A DNA stretch of 52,276 nucleotides. It comes from Candidatus Dojkabacteria bacterium (GTDB lineage Bacteria > Patescibacteriota > Dojkabacteria > SC72). Where the stretch lies: contig JACPFP010000003.1 in NCBI GenBank assembly GCA_016182915.1, positions 454,390 through 506,665 on the forward strand. The letters are read 5' to 3'. The notes below the pieces were generated by a model, which saw only the letters and a list, made by a program, of their open reading frames with translations, did no database searches and was not told the DNA's origin. Below are positions 43,971 to 51,245 of this stretch, piece by piece. The position numbers were made by a program, and so were the translations under genes. The stretch's first letter is position 1, and each line of letters begins with the position of its first letter.

Positions 43971-44333
43971 TTAATCTTTTGCCTCTATATTTCTTGGCAT
44001 ACTTTCTTTCCACTCTCCAATAATAGTAATTAACCTTCTTGGTTCTATATTGTTAATATAGTGGTCCGATCCAAAACGCTCACTATAGCTATAATCTATT
44101 CCAGAGTAGACTGCCCACCCTTTACCAGAGTCTTGAGCAACCTCAACCATATCTGAAAGATTAGGAATGGAACCTCCTATTAGTACTCCAGCAACATCAT
44201 CTTCACGAACTAAGGTGCCAAGAGCTTCCTCATCGCCACTACTGAATAGCTGAAGTTCAATATTTGCAAGCTTGGTGACGGGAACAATATTTTGATACTG
44301 ATCCACACTTGTATGTACAAATATAACTTTCAT
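43971..44333 (-). CDS. Small receiver-fold-like protein of unknown function
   Basis: 120 residues. The alternating pattern MKVIFVHTS..., IELQLFSSGDEEALGTLV, VAGVLIGGSIP, GWAVYSGIDYS, RRLITIIGEW looks like a five-stranded alpha/beta receiver-type fold, but the acidic and phosphoacceptor positions are missing. Starts 17 nt after valS and may be read from the T-box-controlled transcript. It could be a degenerate partner of the receiver-like protein next to it. Function unknown. Confidence 0.55.
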   Translation of the reverse strand: MKVIFVHTSVDQYQNIVPVTKLANIELQLFSSGDEEALGTLVREDDVAGVLIGGSIPNLSDMVEVAQDSGKGWAVYSGIDYSYSERFGSDHYINNIEPRRLITIIGEWKESMPRNIEAKD

Positions 44334-44350
44334 ACGTAAAAATTATTAAT

Positions 44351-46660
44351 TTATATCTGCTCAATCATTAATATACCATCTGCAAGCCCTAACCCTACAA
44401 GTTCCTGCCATACAGATTCCGTAATATATGGGATAAATGGATGCATAATCTTCAAATTCTCTTTGAGAAGATAAACAAGCTCAGAAAGAAGTTCTATTCT
44501 CTTCTCTGAATTTACCTTCTCATCCTTAATTGCACCCTTTACCTCTTCAATCCACTTATCACAGTATTCATGCCAGAAGAACTCTCTAATATCCTCTGTA
44601 CCAAGATTGTACTGATGCTTCCCCAAATATCTTTTTACTCTCGCAATATGAGCGTTACTCTGTGTAACTCTCTCTGACTTTATATTTCCTTCTGCAAGCC
44701 TCTTTGAAATCTCCAAAATCTCTGAATCATCAATATTCATCAGTACAAATCTACTCGCATTCCATATCTTATTTATGAAATTTCTATTTCCTTTAATCTT
44801 CTCCTCTCGAAGTGGTGCATTTGCACCTGGTAGAGCATCGGAGTAGTACCAGAGACGAAGGGAATCAACTCCATATCTATCGAAAAGTTCTATCGGCGAA
44901 ACAGTATTACCCTTGGATTTTGACATCTTTGAACCATCAGGCGCATTGATTATTCCATGTAGAAAAACTGTATGGAAAGGAGTCTTCCCAGTTCTGTAAA
45001 GACTTAACATCATCATTCTTGCACTCCACCAGAAAAGAATATCCCTTCCGTGTACCATAACATCTGTAGGGTAGTATTCATCGAAACCATTAATACTCAT
45101 TGTAGTTGAGAATGGCCACTGACCTGAACTAAACCAGGTATCAAACACATCACTCTCTGATTCAAACTCAAGGTTCTTCTCGTTCTCCCAATCGGGATCT
45201 ACCTCAGGTTTCTCAACCGATGCAAATACCTTTCCACTTCCATGGGCTTCCTTCCCAACCTCTTTCTCAAAATCTTGCGTTGTCTTTCCTGGATTATCTG
45301 CTAGCCAATCATGAAGCTCCTTGCTTCCGCTATACCAGATAGGGATTCTATGTCCCCACCAAAGTTGTCTTGAAATACACCATGGTTCAATATTTTCAAA
45401 GAAATATGTTAGGGCCTTCTGCTGACCATCAGGTATAACCTTGGTATCTCCTTTCTTTAATGCCTCAAGAGCTTTCTGTGCTAATGGTTTTGTATTTACA
45501 TACCACTGGAAGGAGATTATTGGTTGAATTGGGGTATCGCATCTCTCACATACAGCAACCTCATGTTTTATCCTTTCCAATTTTACAAAGAGGCCCAGTT
45601 CATCGAGTTCTTTCACAAGAGCTTTTGAACATTCAAGTGTATCCATTCCTAAAAATCTCTCAGGAATATTTCCACTCATCTTTCCTTCCTCATTGATTAC
45701 GTTGATAATCTCAAGATTATTTCTCTTCGCAATCTCAAAATCGACAGGGGAGTGGGCAGGAGTTACCTTCAACGCTCCGGTTCCAGTTTCAATATCAATA
45801 TCATCATCCGTTATAATAGGTATCTCTCTATTGGCGATTGGAAGAAGAACTTTCTTACCAACAAATTCTTTATATCTATCGTCTTTAGGGCTTACTGCTA
45901 CAGCTGTATCTCCCAACATAGTTTCAGGGCGAGTAGTGGCAACGGTAATTCCCTCAACTCCAAATTTATCCTTAGCTCTCTTTTTATCTTCTTCTTCTAC
46001 AAATGGATATACAATGTATGCGAATATCCCAGGAAGTTCTTTATGGTATGTATCAATATCTGCAAGAGCCGTTCTACAGTTTGGACACTGGTTTATAATT
46101 CTCTTATCTCTATATATTAGTCCGTCATTTAACATTCTAAAGAAGGTGTCGTACACAACAGATGTTAATCTAGGGTCCAGAGTGAAGAATTCTCTATCCC
46201 AATCTGTGGAAAGCCCGATTCGTTTCTCCTGACTCCTAGCATTGTTAGACGCATTTAGACAGAACTCGTAGCAACGTTTATTGAACTCATCCCTTCCTAA
46301 ATCCCATTTATCTATACCCTCTGATCTAAGAATTTTTGTATAAACGCTCTCTGTTTGTATACCAGCATGATCTTTACCTGCGATTAGTAGGGTTGGGTGG
46401 CCTGTCATCCTATTAAACCTTGCCATTGCATCATGAAATGAGTATCCGCATGTATGTCCCATATGTAGATCTCCGTTTGCATTAGGAGGGGGGAGGGTCA
46501 TGACAAAAGGTTTCTTAATCTCTTTATTGGATTTCTCAAGATATTCCTTTACGTTTTCAGGTTTGAAATATCCACTATCTTCCCAAAGTTTATACATTTT
46601 CTCTTCCTGACTCTTTGAATCAAACGCTTTTGGTATTAGCTCTGCTTTACTGCTTTCCAT
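44351..46660 (-). CDS. valS: Valyl-tRNA synthetase, short form
   Basis: 769 residues against the usual ~880-950. Class I motifs: PPPNANGDLHMGHTCGYSF (HMGH) and GSKMSKSKGNTVSPIELFDR. The editing domain with TTRPETMLGDTAVAV and the zinc-type pairs CPNC and CERCD are present, and DVFDTWFSSGQWPFS is the ValRS signature region. The C-terminus stops after HPFIPYITESVWQELVG, so the coiled-coil arm found in most bacterial ValRS is absent. Expression is controlled by a T-box leader of about 250 nt. Two small genes follow. Confidence 0.96.
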   Translation of the reverse strand: MESSKAELIPKAFDSKSQEEKMYKLWEDSGYFKPENVKEYLEKSNKEIKKPFVMTLPPPNANGDLHMGHTCGYSFHDAMARFNRMTGHPTLLIAGKDHAGIQTESVYTKILRSEGIDKWDLGRDEFNKRCYEFCLNASNNARSQEKRIGLSTDWDREFFTLDPRLTSVVYDTFFRMLNDGLIYRDKRIINQCPNCRTALADIDTYHKELPGIFAYIVYPFVEEEDKKRAKDKFGVEGITVATTRPETMLGDTAVAVSPKDDRYKEFVGKKVLLPIANREIPIITDDDIDIETGTGALKVTPAHSPVDFEIAKRNNLEIINVINEEGKMSGNIPERFLGMDTLECSKALVKELDELGLFVKLERIKHEVAVCERCDTPIQPIISFQWYVNTKPLAQKALEALKKGDTKVIPDGQQKALTYFFENIEPWCISRQLWWGHRIPIWYSGSKELHDWLADNPGKTTQDFEKEVGKEAHGSGKVFASVEKPEVDPDWENEKNLEFESESDVFDTWFSSGQWPFSTTMSINGFDEYYPTDVMVHGRDILFWWSARMMMLSLYRTGKTPFHTVFLHGIINAPDGSKMSKSKGNTVSPIELFDRYGVDSLRLWYYSDALPGANAPLREEKIKGNRNFINKIWNASRFVLMNIDDSEILEISKRLAEGNIKSERVTQSNAHIARVKRYLGKHQYNLGTEDIREFFWHEYCDKWIEEVKGAIKDEKVNSEKRIELLSELVYLLKENLKIMHPFIPYITESVWQELVGLGLADGILMIEQI

Positions 46661-46679
46661 TTATATTTAATGTTAGGTT

Positions 46680-46735
46680 AAATAAAAAGCCCTCATCTAA
46701 ATAAAAATATACTATATATTTATACTTAGATAAGG
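46680..46735 (-). terminator. T-box attenuator terminator of valS
   Basis: On the minus strand CCTTATCTAA pairs with TTAGATGAGG (plus-strand arms 46726-46735 and 46691-46700; one G-U pair), with a further AAATATA/TATATTT helix inside and a following GCTTTTTATTT tract. The first arm shares CCTT with the antiterminator at 46732-46759, so the two structures exclude each other. Confidence 0.9.
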
Positions 46736-46911
46736 ACGGATATTCCGTGGTACCACCTTATTTCCCTATATTATTACTAATACAGACTTTGTCCCATACT
46801 TTTTAATATGGAGATGCATTTACAGTACATCTTCTGATGAGTTCTACTAAGTTAGTATTAATACTAACTTTTCTTCTCATACCTCCAGAGTGACTGGCTC
46901 TGTACAATCGG
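46680..46911 (-). promoter_or_regulatory. T-box riboswitch controlling valS
   Basis: The leader contains the T-box core AAGGTGGTACCACGG. The antiterminator (46732-46759) folds as AAGG, the 7-nt bulge UGGUACC, ACGG, a small loop, CCGU, CCUU. The bulge UGGU is complementary to the ACCA end of uncharged tRNA, as expected for tRNA(Val) with A73. A 7-bp stem III (CTGTATT/AATATAG) precedes it. Upstream is a stem I region with a perfect 22-nt palindrome at 46849-46870. Uncharged tRNA should stabilise the antiterminator and allow valS transcription. I could not fix the specifier; GUA triplets lie at 46845-46847 and 46826-46828. Confidence 0.9.
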
Positions 46912-46918
46912 TTAGGGA

Positions 46919-46948
46919 ATTATAGCAAAAAAAGCGGTAGCATTACAA
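46919..46948 (-). promoter_or_regulatory. Promoter of the valS T-box transcript
   Basis: On the minus strand TTGTAA (46943-46948), an 18-bp spacer and TGC-TATAAT (hexamer 46919-46924), an extended -10. The -35 is inside the last codons of the upstream gene. The predicted start near 46911 gives a leader of about 250 nt, the right size for a T-box. Confidence 0.82.
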
Positions 46949-47293
46949 ATCTTCTTCTTCACTGCTTCTAAATGCACCTAAAAGGTCATAGTATATCTTT
47001 TTATCATCGGCATATACTTCATCTTCCGAAACATATTCTACATTTTCAGAAAGAACTAATACAGAAATTACCCGAATAGAATCATTTCGATAAGGATTTA
47101 AATGAAGAATCAAAGAATAGACATCTCCTTCGGGGTCACGATCGATTGCTATGACTATTCCATAGCTACCAGGATCTACAATGTACTCACCAAACTGATA
47201 TGGATCGCTTGAATCAGGAAGTTTAACAAAACTCCCTGGTACGATACCTTCACTCTCACTCGTACGTTTTTCTTTTTTTCTTTTTTCTGGCAT
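46943..47293 (-). CDS. Conserved-looking hypothetical protein
   Basis: 116 residues. The N-terminus MPEKRKKEKRTSESEG is basic and disordered; the centre (GSFVKLPDSSDPYQFGEYIV, YGIVIAIDRDPEGDVYSLIL) suggests a small beta-barrel domain similar in style to SH3/KOW-like folds; the end is acidic (FRSSEEEDL). No family is recognised and no membrane segment is present. A TTAGTGCACTAA palindrome overlaps its start. Same strand as the 47363 gene. Confidence 0.6.
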   Translation of the reverse strand: MPEKRKKEKRTSESEGIVPGSFVKLPDSSDPYQFGEYIVDPGSYGIVIAIDRDPEGDVYSLILHLNPYRNDSIRVISVLVLSENVEYVSEDEVYADDKKIYYDLLGAFRSSEEEDL

Positions 47294-47304
47294 TAGTGCA
47301 CTAA
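47293..47304. repeat. 12-bp palindrome at the start of the 46943-47293 gene
   Basis: TTAGTGCACTAA is a perfect inverted repeat ending on the ATG. It could be an operator or a start-site hairpin; a single short palindrome in AT-rich DNA is weak evidence. Confidence 0.35.
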
Positions 47305-47362
47305 CTGAGTATTAATTAGAAATACTTATAACTGGATCAAGTGCGAAGGAAGCGCAAGTTCT

Positions 47363-47857
47363 TTATTCTAGGATTTCCGGATTCTCGAAACTGTAGTAGT
47401 CTACAATTACATTACCTTCTGCTTCTTTCACAGAGAGTTCGTAATATTTGCTCCCGACGATGACTCGGAGATCAAGCCCTCGAAGTCCGTCAACCGAAGG
47501 GGCAAAACCATGTACTATAGCGAATACCTTATATGTATCCTGACTATCAACTATTACCGGCTCTCTGTCTCTTGATTTATAGTTCTCTGTGGTTAATACT
47601 CCTCTAGAAATTCTTTCTTGAAGAATATATAAAACTGTATCAACAAGCTTTTCCGGGATATCGAAAGGGAAGTTCTCGTATTTATCTGAGTACTCACCAA
47701 TGTAATTATTAAGCGCAGTGACGGTATTTAAAACGAATTTCTCAGGAGGACCGTCAAAGCTATCACTAAAAGGGCCATCCTTCTCCTTGAACAACTCATT
47801 TAGAAATGACATCTTCTCTGGTGTCATAGTCTCGGCTAAAAATGTTTGGGTTGTCAT
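47363..47857 (-). CDS. Hypothetical protein
   Basis: 164 residues, soluble and acidic. No signal peptide, membrane helix or known motif is visible. Segments such as ENFPFDIPEKLVDTVLYILQ and LRGLDLRVIVGSKYYELSVK suggest a mixed alpha/beta domain. On the minus strand a TATAAT lies about 20 nt before its ATG, divergent from the RNase J promoter. Function unknown. Confidence 0.6.
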   Translation of the reverse strand: MTTQTFLAETMTPEKMSFLNELFKEKDGPFSDSFDGPPEKFVLNTVTALNNYIGEYSDKYENFPFDIPEKLVDTVLYILQERISRGVLTTENYKSRDREPVIVDSQDTYKVFAIVHGFAPSVDGLRGLDLRVIVGSKYYELSVKEAEGNVIVDYYSFENPEILE

Positions 47858-47903
47858 TGCTATTTTCTATACAAAATTATAATAAGTTCTTTGTTAATTA
47901 TAC

Positions 47904-47921
47904 CCTATAGTACCTTATAGG
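47904..47921. repeat. Small hairpin in the divergent promoter region
   Basis: CCTATA (47904-47909), a 6-nt loop and TATAGG (47916-47921) form an inverted repeat between the divergent 47857 and RNase J starts. It is short and AT-rich; a regulatory site is possible but not supported further. Confidence 0.3.
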
Positions 47922-47964
47922 TAAACATTAAACCCCCTTATGCAATATACCTATATCTATTTAA

Positions 47965-47973
47965 TGCTATAAT
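47965..47973 (+). promoter_or_regulatory. Extended -10 promoter of the RNase J gene (leaderless)
   Basis: TGC-TATAAT (hexamer 47968-47973) ends 6 nt before the ATG at 47980, so the transcript should begin at the start codon. No clear -35. Confidence 0.65.
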
Positions 47974-47979
47974 ACCCCT

Positions 47980-49650
47980 ATGAATTATTTTAATAGAAGA
48001 AAAGAGGAAGACCTAATCCTCTGTACCCTCTCGGGAACAAACGAAACAGGTGGTAGGAATTCAAACTTTATTGAATACAAGGATAACATAATCATAATTG
48101 ATGCAGGATTCGCATTCCCAGATCAAGACATGTATGGTATCGATTATCTAATTCCTAACTTTTCATATTTAAAGAAGAAGAAGGATAAGATTAAGGCAAT
48201 ATTAATTACCCATGGACACCTGGATCATACAGGAGCCCTTCCATATGTTTTGGAAGAGTTAGGATTTCCACCTATATACGCAGGAGGATTTCCATTAGCA
48301 TGGATTAAAGAGAGGTTAACTGAATTCGGATTGGAGAAGAAGGTAAAGTTAATTGAGATAACTGAGAAATCTATCCTGAACTTCGGACAGATGAAGGTCT
48401 CATATCTGACAAACGCACATAGTATTCCAGACTCTTTCTCCATGTTTATAGAAACCCCTGAGGGAAATATATTCTTTTCCGGAGACTATAAAATTGAAAA
48501 CCCTAAGACTGATATGCAGGCATTGGAGAAGATTACGGGAAATGTTCATGTTGCTCTTGTAGATAGTACTAATGTATATAGACCTGGAAAGGCAAAACCG
48601 GAAACCCTCGCTCACGATACACTACTAAAAGTGATTTCTGCGCATCAAGGTAGAGTCATTGTTGGGGCATTTGCATCTTTGGTGGATAGACTCCTCACTC
48701 TTGTAGATATAGCTAAAAAGACGAACCGTAAAATTTACATTTCAGGAAGAAGTATGTTAATGATCCTCGAGATTGCGAAAGGAGAGGGTTTGATAACGGT
48801 TGGACCTGAGATGTTCATTAAAGAAAGGGACCTTAACAGTGTTGAAGACAACAAGATCATCATGTTAATAACCGGAAGCCAAGCAGAGCGATACGCCGCA
48901 ATGAACAGAATTGCCCTTGGCGAACATAAGTACATTAAAGCTAAACCAACAGATCTAGTTATTCTTTCTGCCTCAGAGGTTCCAGGTAATGAGTCCAAAA
49001 TTGGAAAAATGACAGACGACCTGATAAGGCAGGGAGTGGAGCTTGTAAAAGGTGCTGAAATTGATGTTCATTCCGGCGGACACGGACTACAAGACGATAT
49101 GAAAATAATGTATGAGGTATTAAGGCCTAAATACATTATTCCTATACATGGCTCCCTTACATATAGATACCATAGTAAGAAGTTACATACGAAGTGGGGA
49201 CATCCTAAAGAAAATGTTCTTTTAACCGAAGACGGCCAGACATGGAAACTCAGCAAAGGTATACTACGTAGGGGTATAAAAGTTGAGTCTAAGCCTATAC
49301 TAATCGATGGATTAGGAGTTGGAGATATTGGAGATATTGTTCTAAAAGATAGAGCACAGCTCTCCGAATTCGGAATGTTCATTGTAGTTCTTAATATCAA
49401 CTACAAGGACAAGAGGATAATGTCTAAACCAAGATTTGTTTCAAGAGGTTTCGTATATATGAAAACCTCACAGCAGCTTCTTAAAGAGATTGATACTATA
49501 TGTACTGACACCCATAGAGAATGGCTTGAGAAATGGAGATCTAAACAGGCTAAAGAGCAGGATCTTGTAGATGAACTTGAGAAGAGAATCAAGAAATATA
49601 TATATAAGAAGACTCAAAGAGAACCAATAATATTACCTGTATTAATATAG
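47980..49650 (+). CDS. rnj: Ribonuclease J
   Basis: 556 residues, the standard size. Metallo-beta-lactamase/beta-CASP nuclease with 5'-3' exo- and endonuclease activity in RNA decay and processing. Metal-binding motifs: ITHGHLDHTGALPYV (HxHxDH), TNAHSIPDSF, and FSGDYKI. Beta-CASP motifs include VDSTN, EVPGNE and VHSGGHGLQDD, then IPIHGSLTYRYHSKK. The C-terminal domain follows from about 450. Transcribed from a leaderless-type promoter with a membrane glycosyltransferase gene 3 nt downstream. Confidence 0.96.
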   Translation: MNYFNRRKEEDLILCTLSGTNETGGRNSNFIEYKDNIIIIDAGFAFPDQDMYGIDYLIPNFSYLKKKKDKIKAILITHGHLDHTGALPYVLEELGFPPIYAGGFPLAWIKERLTEFGLEKKVKLIEITEKSILNFGQMKVSYLTNAHSIPDSFSMFIETPEGNIFFSGDYKIENPKTDMQALEKITGNVHVALVDSTNVYRPGKAKPETLAHDTLLKVISAHQGRVIVGAFASLVDRLLTLVDIAKKTNRKIYISGRSMLMILEIAKGEGLITVGPEMFIKERDLNSVEDNKIIMLITGSQAERYAAMNRIALGEHKYIKAKPTDLVILSASEVPGNESKIGKMTDDLIRQGVELVKGAEIDVHSGGHGLQDDMKIMYEVLRPKYIIPIHGSLTYRYHSKKLHTKWGHPKENVLLTEDGQTWKLSKGILRRGIKVESKPILIDGLGVGDIGDIVLKDRAQLSEFGMFIVVLNINYKDKRIMSKPRFVSRGFVYMKTSQQLLKEIDTICTDTHREWLEKWRSKQAKEQDLVDELEKRIKKYIYKKTQREPIILPVLI

Positions 49651-49653
49651 GAA

Positions 49654-51231
49654 ATGGATGTAGGAACTCCAGAAATAATTATATCTCCAAAGGAGTTAAG
49701 ACCCTCAGACAGAATGAACGGGTATCCTCTTGGAGTACCAAGATGGTACACAAAGATTTTTGAGGCTATACCAGGAATTATAACCTGGTTCTTCCTTCTC
49801 CTTCCCTTCGCTGTCGGACTAGCAGGATACCCAGAGATACTTGTCGGATATATTGCCTTCCTCACTGTATATTGGGCGCTTAAAGGTTTCAAATTTGTAA
49901 CAGCTCTCATCATTGGATATAGAAGACTACAACGAGATCTACAGATAGATTGGGTAGCTAAAATGAAAGATGAAAATCTTCCTATGGGCGATGTTAAGTA
50001 TGTGTTCCTTTTTCCTGTGACAGCAGAAGGTCTTGATGTACTCATCCCTTCATTGGATGCATGGGCAAAACAAGATATAGGGGCGGAGAAAATCTCCCTG
50101 GTTTTTTCATTAGAAGAGAGATTCAAAGAGGTCAGTACTGAAAATATACAAGTTCTAGAAGAGAGATATAAGGGAGTATTCAGAGAGATGATTAAATATG
50201 TACATCCGATTGATATTGAAGGGGAAGTGGTAGGGGTAAAGAATCCCAACATTAATTGGGCAGGTAGACACTTCAGCGAAAGGGTTAAACATAGAGGAGA
50301 GAAACTGGAGGAGTACCTTCTAATAACCTGCGACAGCGATCTGAGACCTCATTCGAAATATCTCTCCGCAATCACATATAAATTCCTAACTGATAGTAAT
50401 CCACTAAGAAAGTTCTATGCAACCGCAGTTCATAACTTCAATAATAATCTATATAAAGTCCCAACCCTCATACGAACGTTTTCCAGTTTTCTAACCCTTG
50501 CTGTAATGCAACAGTGGATATTCTCAAAAAAAATAAACGAGACATGGTCATCCTATGTTGTAAACCTAAAGACTGTAGATGACGTAGGGTACTGGGATCC
50601 ACAGATACCAAACGACGATACCGCCTTCTACTATAACGCCCTAATCCGTTTCGATGGAGATTTTGGAGGGGAAGAGGTGTACATTCCTACGTACAACGAT
50701 GCGGTTGAGAATGTTAGTTATGTTAAAACCCACCAGTCACTATATAAACAGCAGCTTAGATGGGGATGGGGAGGAATAGTATTTCCAATGACTTTTGCAG
50801 GTCTATATAAAAATAAGAGGATTCCTAAGTTAAGAAGGCTGAAGATTATTCTAACTATGTTCGATGACAGGATGATTCTGAAAACGGTTGTATACCTCCT
50901 CACCTTAGGAATTCCAATCCTGACTCTTGTAAGCCCTGAATTCCAATATAGTTCTGCTTCATACAACCTTCCAAGGATAATGAGTATAATCCTAACCTCA
51001 GTAATGTTCCTTAATATACCTATATACCTAATAAGGTTGAAACTTTCTCCAACACCTAGTGAATGGGGTATTTTTAGGAGACTCCTCGATATGTTAGAAA
51101 CCCTCGTCGTTACAGTAAATATGCTCACTTTTGCATTCCTCCCATATATCCAAGCACAAACGGAGATGATGGTGGGAAGGGGAGTGAAGAAGAACCACTA
51201 CGTAACAGAGAAAGTTTCAATAAAAAAATGA
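49654..51231 (+). CDS. Membrane glycosyltransferase, family 2-like
   Basis: 525 residues. Two N-terminal helices (about 35-75) are followed by a GT-A-like domain with ITCDSDLRPHSKYLSA (DxD-type metal site), QIPNDDTAFYYNALI and a QQLRWGWGG segment matching the Q(Q/R)xRW motif of processive and bactoprenol-linked GT2 enzymes. About three to four C-terminal helices follow (410-510). The donor is unknown; envelope polysaccharide synthesis is likely. Start ATG 49654, with AGGA just ahead, and its gene lies 3 nt after RNase J. Confidence 0.85.
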   Translation: MDVGTPEIIISPKELRPSDRMNGYPLGVPRWYTKIFEAIPGIITWFFLLLPFAVGLAGYPEILVGYIAFLTVYWALKGFKFVTALIIGYRRLQRDLQIDWVAKMKDENLPMGDVKYVFLFPVTAEGLDVLIPSLDAWAKQDIGAEKISLVFSLEERFKEVSTENIQVLEERYKGVFREMIKYVHPIDIEGEVVGVKNPNINWAGRHFSERVKHRGEKLEEYLLITCDSDLRPHSKYLSAITYKFLTDSNPLRKFYATAVHNFNNNLYKVPTLIRTFSSFLTLAVMQQWIFSKKINETWSSYVVNLKTVDDVGYWDPQIPNDDTAFYYNALIRFDGDFGGEEVYIPTYNDAVENVSYVKTHQSLYKQQLRWGWGGIVFPMTFAGLYKNKRIPKLRRLKIILTMFDDRMILKTVVYLLTLGIPILTLVSPEFQYSSASYNLPRIMSIILTSVMFLNIPIYLIRLKLSPTPSEWGIFRRLLDMLETLVVTVNMLTFAFLPYIQAQTEMMVGRGVKKNHYVTEKVSIKK

Positions 51232-51237
51232 TATACT
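51229..51237 (+). promoter_or_regulatory. Extended -10 promoter of the FtsA/PilM-like gene
   Basis: TGA-TATACT (hexamer 51232-51237), where TGA is the stop codon of the upstream glycosyltransferase, ends 8 nt before the ATG at 51246. The predicted leader is 0-2 nt. Confidence 0.5.
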
Positions 51238-51245
51238 GAAATATT

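Noticed and set aside
46849-46870. Perfect 22-nt palindrome as a protein operator
   Set aside because: It lies inside the T-box leader, downstream of the promoter, flanked by further pairing (ATGAG/CTCAT), so an RNA stem is the simpler reading.
47293-47304. TTAGTGCACTAA as another CIRCE or defined operator
   Set aside because: It has no 9-nt spacer and half-sites are too short; a single palindrome without other copies cannot be assigned.
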